Source: JALORV01 sp963791235 (lineage in GTDB: Bacteria; Pseudomonadota; Gammaproteobacteria; Burkholderiales; Burkholderiaceae_F). Taken from it: a stretch of DNA of 64,000 bases. The notes under the pieces are model-generated. The model did no database searches. It had not been told where the DNA came from and worked only from the letters and a program-made list of their open reading frames with translations. Made by a program: the position numbers and the translations under genes. This document shows, one piece after another, positions 35,059-44,269 of the stretch (its first letter is position 1; every line of letters starts with the position of its first letter). The stretch lies in the NCBI GenBank assembly GCA_963791235.1, contig CAWBRW010000029.1:1054001-1118000 (forward strand). Reading direction: 5' to 3'.

Positions 35059-35083
35059 GATGCATGTTAATCATATGTGCATC
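35059..35083. promoter_or_regulatory. Inverted repeat GATGCA-N13-TGCATC, candidate operator of the RHH-Ehr operon
   Basis: The half-sites GATGCA (35059-35064) and TGCATC (35078-35083) match perfectly and flank an AT-rich centre, an AT island in this GC-rich sequence. On the minus strand the centre holds TATGAT (35075-35070), a close match to a sigma-70 -10 box, 37 bases before the RHH start codon. No good -35 is visible at 17 bp. Placement over the -10 would suit repression by the RHH protein. This is inference. Confidence 0.5.
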
Positions 35084-35156
35084 AAAAGCGAATGCCGAAA
35101 TTGTCGCCGACCGGCGGGCAATTGAAAGTGATGAATTCCGCGCGATGTAGTGGCGC

Positions 35157-35170
35157 TTGATCGCGGTCAA
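35157..35170. promoter_or_regulatory. FNR/Anr-like box TTGATCGCGGTCAA
   Basis: TTGAT-N4-GTCAA differs from the FNR/Anr/Dnr consensus TTGAT-N4-ATCAA at one base. Its centre is 73 bases upstream of the cytochrome c start codon at 35237, which would fit activation from about -41.5 with a 30-base leader. It also lies in the divergent region shared with the RHH-Ehr operon. It suggests oxygen- or nitric-oxide-dependent control of the cytochrome. Confidence 0.55.
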
Positions 35171-35236
35171 TCGATGGTGAATGGTCGAGGCCTACTGTGG
35201 TTTGTGCCATTCCAGCCACTCATGCGGAGACATCGA

Positions 35237-35701
35237 ATGCTGAAGACCAAGTTGGCCTTGCTACTGCTTGCGGCCTGTGCCGCGTCGGCCACGGCCCAGG
35301 ACCTGACGTGGCGCAAGGACGTCGGACCGATGGTCGCCGCCAGGTGTGGCGCATGTCACGGCGCCAACATGCCCGAGTACAGCGACTGGATGCAGCTGGG
35401 CGACGAAAAGCGCAAGACCGTCGCTCCGCGGATCGATTCCTACCCGACATTCATGACTTACGTGGTCTGGCCGGGCACCGGCGCGCTGATGCGTCGCCTG
35501 GACGACGGCAAGGCGGCCGGCGGCAAGCCCGGCAACATGTACCAGTACCTCGGCAGCAGCGACGAGGAGCGCGCCAAGAACCTGCAGATGGTCAAGACGT
35601 GGCTGGGCGACGGCGCGTGGAACCTCAATCGCTGGAAAGCGCGCGGAGACGTTCCCGGCGTGACCAAGGAGCAGCTCGATAAGGTCCAGGCCAGGTACTG
35701 A
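35237..35701 (+). CDS. Periplasmic monohaem c-type cytochrome domain protein
   Basis: A 154-aa protein with a signal peptide (LALLLLAACAASATAQ) and one haem-binding motif, CGACH, in AARCGACHGANMPEYSDWM. The remainder (DSYPTFMTYVVWPGTGALMRRLDDG, TWLGDGAWNLNRWKARGD) recurs in related uncharacterised proteins of denitrifying betaproteobacteria. Probably an electron carrier or a haem sensor. The start is ATG 35237, preceded by GGAGA at 35226-35230. An upstream FNR-like box suggests low-oxygen expression. Confidence 0.85.
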   Translation: MLKTKLALLLLAACAASATAQDLTWRKDVGPMVAARCGACHGANMPEYSDWMQLGDEKRKTVAPRIDSYPTFMTYVVWPGTGALMRRLDDGKAAGGKPGNMYQYLGSSDEERAKNLQMVKTWLGDGAWNLNRWKARGDVPGVTKEQLDKVQARY

Positions 35702-35790
35702 ACACGCGTTCGTCTTGCCTGCCTGAGAGGCCGGCGTAGCGAGCGCCACACACGCGCTTGCGGCGCCGCTTCGGCCGAGGATTGGGCCGG

Positions 35791-37869
35791 CTACTTCACG
35801 CGCATTCCAGGTTGCGCACCCGGATGCGGATCGAGCAGAAAGAGTCCCGGGTTGGACTTTTCGTCGGCGTGGCTGGCCGCAAGCACCATGCCTTCGCTGA
35901 CGCCGAACTTCATCTTGCGCGGCGCGAGATTGGCCACCAGCACGGTCAGACGTCCGACCAGATCCTCCGGCTTGTAAGCCGACTTGATGCCGGAGAAAAC
36001 CGTGCGCTCGCGCCCTTCGCCGGCGTCGAGTGTCAGCTTGAGCAGCTTGTCGCTGCCCTCGACATACGACGCGGTGACAATCTTCGCGATGCGGAAGTCG
36101 AGCTTCGCGAAGTCGTCGATCGTGATCGTATCGGCGATGGCAGCACCGCCCGGTAGCGCCTTGGCCGGCTCGGCCTCGGCCGGGGCTTCGAACAGGGCGT
36201 CGATCTGTTTGGCTTCCACGCGAGTCATCAGGTGTTTGTAGGGGGCGATGTGTTCAGGCGCGACCGTGAGATCAGACCACGCAAACGGTCGATTCATGCC
36301 GAAGAGCTCGCGTGCGACGCGTTCCGACGTCGCCGGCAGGATCGGCGCCAGGTAGATCGTAAGCACGCGGAAGCACTGCAGCACATCGGTACAGACGGTG
36401 TGCAGCAGTTCCCGGCCGGCAGGATCCTTCGCGAGTTCCCAGGGCTTCATCCGGTCGAAATGCTCGTTGGCGAAATCCGCGATGCGCATGACTTCGCGCA
36501 GCGCCTTGCCGAATTCGCGCTGGTCGAGCAGTGCGGCGATGTCATCGCTGGAGGCAAGCGCCACTGCCAGGCTGCTGGTGGAGGCATCGCCTGACGCGGC
36601 AAGGCGGCCGTCGAATTGGCGGACCAGGAAACTCGCCGCCCGACTGGCGATGTTGACGTACTTGCCGATCAGGTCGCTGTTGACCCGCTGCATGAAGTCA
36701 TCCGGATTGAAGTCGACGTCCTCGACGCGGCCGTTGAGTTTGGCGGCGACGTAATAGCGGAACCACTCGGGGTTCATGCCCAGCTCGAGGTAGCGCAGCG
36801 GGTCGATGCCGGTGCCGCGGCTCTTGCTCATCTTCTCGCCGCTGACCGTGATCCATCCATGAGCGTAGATGTTGTCCGGCACCTTGCGGCCGGAGAATCT
36901 AAGCATCGCCGGCCAGAAAAGCGTGTGGTGGTAGACGATGTCCTTGCCGATGAAGTGGATCTGCTCGACGTCTTCGGCGGCGAGGAAGTCGTCGTAGCTG
37001 CGAGACTCGCCGTTGGTTCTGGCCTTGCCGCTGTCAAAGTAGGCCTTCAGCGACGCCAGGTAGCCGATCGGTGCGTCCAGCCACACATAGAAGTACTTGC
37101 CGGGGGCCTCCGGGATCGGGATGCCGAAGTACGGCGCATCGCGCGAGATGTCCCAGTCCGCGAGCCCCTTGCCGTCGGGCCCGAGCCACTCCTGGGTCTT
37201 CGCGTAGACCTCGGGTTGAAGAGTTTTCTCGCCATGCCGGTTGGTCCCCGCGGACCAGCTGCGCAGGAACTCGACGCAGCGCTGATCGGACAGCCGGAAG
37301 AAATAGTGATTAGAGCTGCGCAGTTCTGGCCGCGCGCCGGTCAGCACGGAATACGGTTCGATCAGGTCCGTCGGCGCGTAGGTCGAACCGCAGACCTCGC
37401 AGTTATCACCGTACTGATCCTTCGCGCCACACTTCGGACAGGTGCCCTTGATGTAGCGGTCGGGCAGGAACATGCCCTTCACGGGATCGTAGAACTGCTC
37501 GATGGTCTGTGTGCCGATGAGGCCTTCGGCCTTCAGCGCGCGATAGATCGCTTGCGACAACTCGACGTTTTCGGGCGAATCGGTCGTGTGCCAGTGATCG
37601 AAGCCGATGTGGAAGCCGTCGAGGTAGCGCGGGCGCGTGGCACGCACGTCGGCGATGAACTGCTGCGGCGTTTTGCCGGCCCTTTCTGCGGCGATCATGA
37701 TCGCCGCGCCGTGCGCGTCCTCGGCGCCGATAAAATGCACCGCATGACCGCGCATTCTCTGGAAGCGGACCCAGATGTCGGCCTGGATGTACTCCATGAT
37801 GTGGCCGACGTGCAGCGGGCCGTTGGCGTAGGGCAGGGCGGTGGTGACAAACAGGCAGCGGCGGGTCAT
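35791..37869 (-). CDS. metG: Methionyl-tRNA synthetase
   Basis: Charges initiator and elongator tRNA-Met. 692 aa from the ATG at 37869 (MTRRCLFVTTALPYANG). HIGH reads HVGH, the zinc knuckle is CPKCGAKDQYGDNCEVC, and the KMSKS loop is GEKMSKSRGTG. The last 110 residues form the EMAP-like tRNA-binding domain (DDFAKLDFRIAKIV) that dimerises the long bacterial form. The upstream in-frame extension is not family-like. Confidence 0.97.
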   Translation of the reverse strand: MTRRCLFVTTALPYANGPLHVGHIMEYIQADIWVRFQRMRGHAVHFIGAEDAHGAAIMIAAERAGKTPQQFIADVRATRPRYLDGFHIGFDHWHTTDSPENVELSQAIYRALKAEGLIGTQTIEQFYDPVKGMFLPDRYIKGTCPKCGAKDQYGDNCEVCGSTYAPTDLIEPYSVLTGARPELRSSNHYFFRLSDQRCVEFLRSWSAGTNRHGEKTLQPEVYAKTQEWLGPDGKGLADWDISRDAPYFGIPIPEAPGKYFYVWLDAPIGYLASLKAYFDSGKARTNGESRSYDDFLAAEDVEQIHFIGKDIVYHHTLFWPAMLRFSGRKVPDNIYAHGWITVSGEKMSKSRGTGIDPLRYLELGMNPEWFRYYVAAKLNGRVEDVDFNPDDFMQRVNSDLIGKYVNIASRAASFLVRQFDGRLAASGDASTSSLAVALASSDDIAALLDQREFGKALREVMRIADFANEHFDRMKPWELAKDPAGRELLHTVCTDVLQCFRVLTIYLAPILPATSERVARELFGMNRPFAWSDLTVAPEHIAPYKHLMTRVEAKQIDALFEAPAEAEPAKALPGGAAIADTITIDDFAKLDFRIAKIVTASYVEGSDKLLKLTLDAGEGRERTVFSGIKSAYKPEDLVGRLTVLVANLAPRKMKFGVSEGMVLAASHADEKSNPGLFLLDPHPGAQPGMRVK

Positions 37870-38028
37870 GGCGTGAAGGCTCCGATGTGCGAAATGCCGC
37901 GTGTGCCACCGCGGCGGGCTGTCAGTGCGACAGTCGGCACATTCGGTCAATCGCGGGCGCTGGCCGCGGAGCCGAGAGGAGATTCGGGCGTGCGTTCATC
38001 CCGCGCATTCTAAAGGCGCCGCGAAGTG

Positions 38029-38725
38029 TCAGTCGGTCCGCAGCCGATAGCCGACGCCGGTTTCGGTCAGCAGATACTGCGGGCGCGCCGGATCGCGGTT
38101 CGATCTTCTGCCGCAGCTGCTTCATATAGACACGAAGGTAGTGTGGGTCCTCGACGTGCTCGGGACCCCAGACCTCGCGCAACAGGTGCCTCTGCGTCGC
38201 CACCATGCCGCCGTGCTGCGCCAGCACAGCAAGGAGGCGGTACTCGATCGGAGTGAAGTGCAGCGTCTCGCCGCCCCGTGTGGCCTGCCGGCGAGCGAGA
38301 TCGATCGCAACCTCGCCGAGCTTGAGCGGACCGATCTGGTCGTCGGGGGCGCGCGCCGCCCGTCGCAGTGCGGACCGTACGCGGGCCAAGAGCTCCCCGA
38401 CCGCGAAAGGTTTGGTTACGTAGTCGTCGGCACCGGCATCAAGTGCGGCAATCTTCTGCTGCTCGTCGACCCGGGCCGACAGCACCACGATCGGCAGCGA
38501 CGACCACTCGCGGATGCCACGCACGACGGCTGCGCCGTCCGCGTCGGGCAGGCCCAGGTCGAGGATCACGATGTCCGGCTTGTGGCTCGCGGCCTCGATC
38601 AGACCGCGCCGCGCATTCTCGGCCTCGAAGACGCGGAATCCCTCGGCAGCGAGCGTCGAGCGAAGCAGCCGCCGCAACTGCGGCTCGTCGTCGACGATCA
38701 GCACCGCGTGGGCCGCACTGGTCAT
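38029..38725 (-). CDS. kdpE: KdpE response regulator (frameshifted near the C-terminus)
   Basis: OmpR-type regulator that activates kdpFABC when phosphorylated by KdpD. Receiver domain with phospho-acceptor Asp56 (VILDLGLPD) and Lys in DDYVTKPF; winged-helix DNA-binding domain ending YLRVYMKQLRQKIE. From there the frame breaks around 38095: one base removed gives DPARPQYLLTETGVGYRLRTD and a stop at 38029, which is the normal KdpE end (231 aa). Uncorrected, the frame runs on to 37922 with meaningless sequence. The start overlaps the kdpD stop (ATGA). Confidence 0.92.
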
Positions 38726-41460
38726 TCGGGATCTTCCTCGCTTGGAACGACCGGGGCTTCTCGCTCATGCGGCAGCGAGACGATGAACAGTGCGCCGCCG
38801 GCGGGAATCCGCTCCGCGCGGATCTCACCGCCATGCGCACGCGCAATCGCGCGGCAGATCGCGAGCCCGAGCCCGACGCCGCCGATTGCGCCTTCAGCGC
38901 GCCCCCGCTGGAACTTCTCGAACAACGTGCTGGGGTCGATGTCTGGTGCAAAGCCAGGGCCATCATCGGCTACCAGCAACTCGACCTCGTCGACCGCGCG
39001 CCGCGCGCTGATGCGGATGTGGCTGCCGGGCGGCGTGTACTTGGCGGCGTTCTCGAGCAGGTTGTAGAGCAGTTGTTCCAGCAGGACCGGATCGGCGTGA
39101 ATCAGCGTGGGCGCATCTTCGAGTCGCGCACTGACTTTGTGCGCCGCGAGTGGGCGCCGCAGGCGGTGCAATGCGGACCCGACGATCTCCTCCAGCGAGA
39201 CCCACTCGGGTTTCGCCACCCCGGCGCCGGACTCGAGCCGTGTCATGTCGAGAACGTTGGCGACGAGCTGGGTCATCTGGCTCGACTGTTCGACAATCGA
39301 CTGCGCGAGTTCGCGGCGGGTGGTGGCATCGATTCGCGATTCGTCCGCGGCCAGGCTGCTTGCCGCGCCTCCAATCACGGCCAGAGGCGTGCGCATGTCG
39401 TGCGAGATGGCCGCCAGCAGGCTGTTGCGCACCGATTCGGTTTCGGCCTGAATGCGCGCCGATTGCGCCTGCTCTGCGAGTTGCGCGCGCTCCAGCGCGA
39501 GAGCCAGCTGGGAAGCAAAGGTCTCGAGCAGATGAGCCTGCTCCGGTAGCAGGATTCGGCGCGGGTTGGCAGGCAAAATGGCGAGCACGCCCAGCTGGCC
39601 GCGCTGCGCATCGCTGGTGGCCAACGGAAGGTAGCTTGCTGGCGAGCCAGGCAGGGTATCCGTTCCGAGCCCGGCCGGCTGGCCATGATCCTGAACCCAT
39701 TGCGCCACTGACAGATCCGCACCGCGCAGCGAGGACGGCTCGGCCTCCGAGCTGGGAAACCCCAACGCGCCGCGTTCATCCGGCAACAGCAGCACAACCT
39801 GTGCTTCGAAGACCTCGCCGATGTGGCGGATCGCGACGCGCGCCATGCTGTCCACACCGCGCACAGACGCGAGCTCGCGGCTCATCGCGTAGAGCCGCGC
39901 GGTGCGGCGTTCGCGGTGACCGGCGACGCGCGCCTGTAGCCGGACGCTGTTCATCAAGGTGCCGATCAGCAGGCCCACCGCGGTCAGAACAGCAAAGGTG
40001 ATCAGGTACTGACCGTCGGCGATGTTCAGCGTGAAGAGCGGCTGGACGAAGAAGAAGTTGTAGGCAAGCGTACTTGCGAGCGACGCGAGCACGGACGGTC
40101 CGCGACCGAAGCGCCATGCAATCAGCGTGATCGCAAGCAGGTAGATCATCACGACGTTCGGCTCGTTCAGGACGGGCGTGGTGAACCATGCGAGCGCTGT
40201 GGCAGCCGCGACGCCCGCCATCGCCCCGACGTAGTTCGGCCAGCGCTCCTTTCCCGAGGGCGGCGCGGCAAGATACGCGGCGCTGCGCGTCAGCAGCGGG
40301 CTGCGGGCGATGCGCATTGCCTCGGTCGTCTTGATCACCGTGACGTCGATGCCACGGATACGCGCCAGCACTTGATCGACCGTCGACGGCCGAAGCCAGC
40401 GTGCGACGCCCTTTCGACTCGGCTCCCCTAGCAATATGCGGGTCGCGTTGCGCGTCTGCGCATAGGCGACGAGTTCGGAACCGGCCGAGTGGCCGCCGAG
40501 CGTCACTGTCTCGGCGCCGAGCGACTCGGCCAGGCGCAGCCATGCGATGCGCTTGTTGCGCTCCGCTTCGGGCAGCCGGATCAGGTCCGGCGTTTCCACA
40601 TAGACGACAATCCACGGCGCATGCAGGGCAGCGGCCAGCCGCTTGCCCGCGCGCACGAGGGACTCGCCGTCGCTACTGGGTCCGACACCGACGAGCACGC
40701 GTTCGCCGGCCGCCCAGGGCGCGCCGATGCCCTCGGTTGCGCGGTAGCGGTCCATCGCCGCATCGACCCGTTCGGCCGTCTTCCGCAACGCGAGTTCGCG
40801 CAGCGCAATCAGGTTGCCCTTGCGGAAGAAGTTCTCGATCGCAACGCGTACGCGTTCGGGCACGTAGACCTTGCCTTCGCGCAGCCGCTGCAGCAGATCG
40901 TCCGGCGGCAGGTCGATAAGCTCGACCTCGTCGGCCGACTCGAAGACGGTGTCGGGCACCGTCTCCTGCATGCGCACCGTCGTGATGCCCGCGACGACGT
41001 CGTTCAGGCTCTCCAGATGCTGGACATTGACCGTCGTCCAGACATCGATCCCGGCGTCGCGCAGTTCCTCGATGTCCTGCCAACGTTTCGTGTGCCGGCT
41101 GCCGACCGCGTTCGTGTGCGCCAGCTCGTCGACCAGCAGCAGTTGTGGCTTGCGTGCCAGCGCGCGGTCCAGATCGAACTCGCGGACCAGCGCTGGGCCG
41201 TCCTGCAGCAGCAGCAGCGGAATCGATTCGAGTCCCTCTAGCAGGCGCTCGGTCTCGATCCGTCCGTGCGGCTCGATATAGCCGACGACGACATCGGCGC
41301 CTTCGGCCTTGCGGCGCTGGGCCGCTTCCAGCATCGCGTAGGTCTTGCCGACGCCGGCGGTCGCGCCGAAGAAGATCTTCAGCTTGCCGCGGTGAGCCGC
41401 ACGTTCCTCCGCCTTTACATGCGCGAGCAGTGCGTCGGGGTCGATGCGGCGGCCTTGCAT
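38722..41460 (-). CDS. kdpD: KdpD potassium/turgor sensor histidine kinase
   Basis: A 912-aa inner-membrane kinase. The N-terminal KdpD domain has Walker A GATAGVGKTYAMLE, followed by a Usp-like domain (VGVGPSSDGESLVRAGKRLA), four closely spaced TM helices (about 400-500), a GAF-like domain, and the kinase core with phospho-acceptor His687 (AISHDMRTPL), the N box (NLLENAAKYTPPG) and GLGLAICRAIARAHGG. It reads through without frameshift, unlike the genes on both sides. It is coupled to kdpE by a 4-bp overlap and senses low K+ or ionic strength in characterised bacteria. Confidence 0.96.
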   Translation of the reverse strand: MQGRRIDPDALLAHVKAEERAAHRGKLKIFFGATAGVGKTYAMLEAAQRRKAEGADVVVGYIEPHGRIETERLLEGLESIPLLLLQDGPALVREFDLDRALARKPQLLLVDELAHTNAVGSRHTKRWQDIEELRDAGIDVWTTVNVQHLESLNDVVAGITTVRMQETVPDTVFESADEVELIDLPPDDLLQRLREGKVYVPERVRVAIENFFRKGNLIALRELALRKTAERVDAAMDRYRATEGIGAPWAAGERVLVGVGPSSDGESLVRAGKRLAAALHAPWIVVYVETPDLIRLPEAERNKRIAWLRLAESLGAETVTLGGHSAGSELVAYAQTRNATRILLGEPSRKGVARWLRPSTVDQVLARIRGIDVTVIKTTEAMRIARSPLLTRSAAYLAAPPSGKERWPNYVGAMAGVAAATALAWFTTPVLNEPNVVMIYLLAITLIAWRFGRGPSVLASLASTLAYNFFFVQPLFTLNIADGQYLITFAVLTAVGLLIGTLMNSVRLQARVAGHRERRTARLYAMSRELASVRGVDSMARVAIRHIGEVFEAQVVLLLPDERGALGFPSSEAEPSSLRGADLSVAQWVQDHGQPAGLGTDTLPGSPASYLPLATSDAQRGQLGVLAILPANPRRILLPEQAHLLETFASQLALALERAQLAEQAQSARIQAETESVRNSLLAAISHDMRTPLAVIGGAASSLAADESRIDATTRRELAQSIVEQSSQMTQLVANVLDMTRLESGAGVAKPEWVSLEEIVGSALHRLRRPLAAHKVSARLEDAPTLIHADPVLLEQLLYNLLENAAKYTPPGSHIRISARRAVDEVELLVADDGPGFAPDIDPSTLFEKFQRGRAEGAIGGVGLGLAICRAIARAHGGEIRAERIPAGGALFIVSLPHEREAPVVPSEEDPE

Positions 41461-41464
41461 TGGT

Positions 41465-41593
41465 CTAGCGTAGTCGATCGCGCGGGCGCCGTTCGTTATG
41501 CCGTCGCCGTCGCATCGAAAGGCCCACGCGCACGGCGGACAACGCCAGCACCACTGTTACGACGACGATCAGGAGCAGCGCGTCGTCCCACAT
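41465..41593 (-). CDS. Small single-TM protein between kdpC and kdpD
   Basis: 42 codons: MWDDALLLIVVVTVVLALSA (one clear transmembrane helix), then a strongly basic tail rich in Arg. It starts 11 bases after the corrected kdpC stop and ends four bases before the kdpD start, so it fits the operon tightly. I know no named family. It could be a real regulatory microprotein or a fortuitous frame. Confidence 0.45.
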   Translation of the reverse strand: MWDDALLLIVVVTVVLALSAVRVGLSMRRRRHNERRPRDRLR

Positions 41594-41604
41594 GAACAGC
41601 TCGC

Positions 41605-42181
41605 TCACTTCGTCGCGTCGAGCGCGAGGTTCAACCGCAGAACGTTGACGCGCGGCTCTCCCAGCACGCCGAGCTGGCGTCGCCTCGGTGTTCGCCGCGA
41701 CCAGCGCGCGCAGCTTGGCCTCATCCATGCCACGCACGCGCGCCACGCGTCGCACCTGGTACTCGGCGGCCGCCGGGCTGATGTGCGGATCCAGGCCGCT
41801 GCCGGAAGCCGTCACCAGGTCGACCGGCACCGGCGCGTTGTTGCCCGGATCGACCGCGCGCAATGCAGCGATGCGTTCCTTGACCGCGTCGACCAGCGCC
41901 GGGTTGGTCGGTCCCTGGTTTGATCCGCTCGAAGCCAGCCCGTTGTACGGCTGCGGTCCGGTGGCCGACGGCCGGCTCCAGAAATACTTCGGATCCGAAA
42001 ACGGCTGGCCGATCAGCGTCGAGCCGAACGCCTTGCCGTCGCGCACGATCAGGCTGCCGTTGGCCTGATCGCGGAAGGCCAGTCTGCGCGACACCGGTCA
42101 CCAGGCCCGGATAGACGAGACCCGGTAACAGCCGTCAGCAGCAGGAACAGCAGAACCGCTGCGGTGGAGGTCGCGTTGCAT
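41605..42181 (-). CDS. kdpC: KdpC, potassium-transporting ATPase C chain (several frameshifts)
   Basis: Periplasm-facing single-TM subunit of the Kdp K+ pump that increases K+ affinity. Four extra bases break the frame. At the N-terminus they lie in CGC-G-ACC (near 42172), in ACCGGGTCTC and in ACTGGCCTTC; corrected, it reads MQR then TSTAAVLLFLLLTAVTG, LVYPGLVTGVAQT and AFRDQANGS. At the C-terminus an extra A near 41683 hides QLGVLGEPRVNVLRLNLALD, after which the corrected stop is at 41605. The middle (QPFSDPKYFWSRPSATGPQPYN) is classic KdpC. About 190 aa when corrected. Confidence 0.9.
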
Positions 42182-42190
42182 GAAACTCTC

Positions 42191-44255
42191 CTAGGCGAGG
42201 CCGAAGCCGAGGCCGACCAGCAGCAGGTCGATCGCCTTGATGCCGATGAAGGGAACGATGAGCCCGCCGAGGCCGTAGATCAGCAGGTTCCGGCGCAGCA
42301 GCGCGGCGGCGGTGTCCGCGCGCGTCGCGATGCCGCGCAGCGCAAGCGGGATCAGCGCGACGATGATCAGCGCATTGAAGATCACCGCCGACAGGATCGC
42401 CGACGACGGTGACGCCAGCCCCATCACGTTCAGCGCGTTCAGCTGCGGGTAGGTCGCCGCAAACGCCGCCGGGATGATCGCGAAGTACTTGGCTACGTCG
42501 TTGGCGATCGAGAACGTCGTCAGCGCGCCGCGCGTGATCAGCATCTGCTTGCCGATCTCGACCACCTCGATCAGCTTGGTCGGGTTCGAGTCGAGGTCGA
42601 CCATGTTGCCGGCCTCCTTGGCCGCCTGCGTGCCGGTGTTCATCGCCACTGCGACGTCGGCCTGCGCCAGCGCCGGCGCATCGTTGGTGCCGTCGCCGCA
42701 CATCGCGACCAGGCGCCCCTGCGCCTGCTGCTCGCGGATCAGCTTCAGCTTGGCCTCCGGCGTCGCCTCGGCGAGAAAGTCGTCGACGCCGGCCTCGGCC
42801 GCGATCGCCGCCGCGGTCAGACGGTTGTCGCCGGTGATCATCACGGTCTTGATGCCCATGCGGCGCAGCTGCGCGAAGCGTTCCTTGATGCCGCCCTTGA
42901 CGATGTCGCGCAGTTCGATCGACGCCCAGCGCGCGCGTCGCCTTCGGCCACGACCAGCGGCGTCGCGCCCTTGCTCGCGATCTGGTCGACCTGCGCCGCG
43001 CAGCTGGCGGTCGAGCGCCTTGCCCTGCGCTTCAGCCAGGCGTCGATCGCATCGGGCGCGCCCTTGCGGATGCGCCGCTCGCCGATGATCGACGCCGCTC
43101 ATGCGCGTCTGCGCGGTGAACGGGACGAAGGTCGCATTCAGCTCGTGCAGGTCGCGGCCGCGGATGCCGAAGTCTCTTCGCCAGCACGACGATCGAGCGG
43201 CCCTCCGGCGTTTCGTCGGCGAGCGAGGCGAGCTGCGCGGCGTCTGCCAGTTCCTGTCTCGGTCACTCCCGGCGCGGGATAGAACTTCGCGGCCTGGCGG
43301 TTGCCGAGCGTGATCGTGCCGGTCTTGTCGAGCAGCAGCACGTCGACGTCGCCGGCCGCCTCGATCGCGCGGCCCGACGTCGCGACGACGTTGGCCTGGA
43401 TCATGCGATCCATGCCGGCGATGCCGATCGCCGACAGCAGGCCGCCGATCGTCGTCGGGATCAGGCAGACCAGCAGCGCGACCAGCACCGTCAACCTGAT
43501 CACCTGGCCCTGCTTCGAACTCGCCACCGCGTAGATCGAGAACGGCAGCAGCGTCGCCACCGCGACCAGGAACACCAGCGTCAGCGCCGCCAGCAGGATC
43601 GCCAGCGCGATCTCGTTCGGCGTGCGCTGCCGCTTCGCGCCTTCGACCATCGCGATCATGCGGTCGAGGAAGCTGTCGCCCGGATTGGCGGTGATCCGCA
43701 CGACCAGCCAGTCGGACAGCACGCGCGTGCCGCCGGTCACGGCAGAGCGGTCGCCGCCCGCCGCGCGCACGACCGGGGCCGACTCGCCGGTGATCGCCGA
43801 TTCGTCGACCGAGGCGACACCGTCGATCACGTCGCCGTCGCCGGGGATCGAGCTGGCCGGCTTCGACCAGCACCACATCGCCCTTGCGCAGTTGGCTCGA
43901 GACGACCGCGACTGCGCGGCGCATCGCGGCGCGTGCCGTCGAGCTTGATCGCCGGCGTGTCCTTCTTGGCGCCGCGCAGGCTGGCCGCCTGCGCCTTGCC
44001 GCGGCCTTCGGCCAGCGCTTCCGCGAAGTTGGCGAACAGCACCGTGAACCACAGCCACAGCGAGATCGCGCGCGGTGAAGCCGTCGCGTTCGACGCACCG
44101 CGAGCACCGCGGTCAGCAGCGCGCCCAGCCAGGTGACGAACATCACCGGATTGCGCCACTGCGCCATCGGCGTCAGACGCTTGCAGCGAATCGACCACGG
44201 CGCCGCCCAGCAGCGCCGGATCGAAGGTGTGGATCTTGTGTTTGTGCGTGCTCAT
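42191..44255 (-). CDS. kdpB: KdpB, P-type ATPase subunit of the K+ pump (many frameshifts)
   Basis: Catalytic subunit of KdpFABC. The gene starts at 44255 (MSTHKHKIHTFDPALL). Fragments in all three frames together give the complete protein: LTPMAQWRNPVMFVTWLGAL, ISLWLWFTVLFANFAEALAEG, SVDESAITGES, the phosphorylation site LLLDKTGTITLGN, and the hinge GDGTNDAPALAQADVAVAMN with the C-terminal helices. At least eight single-base shifts are needed, e.g. extra bases near 44183, 44092 and 44070. The span (2065 bases) is that of an intact gene, so this looks like sequence error and not decay. Confidence 0.88.
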
Positions 44256-44269
44256 GTCGAGTTCCTGCC

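Noticed and set aside
37922..38028. C-terminal extension of KdpE to 267 aa
   Set aside because: The sequence after QKIEP is frameshifted noise; the normal KdpE end and stop are found one frame over at 38029.
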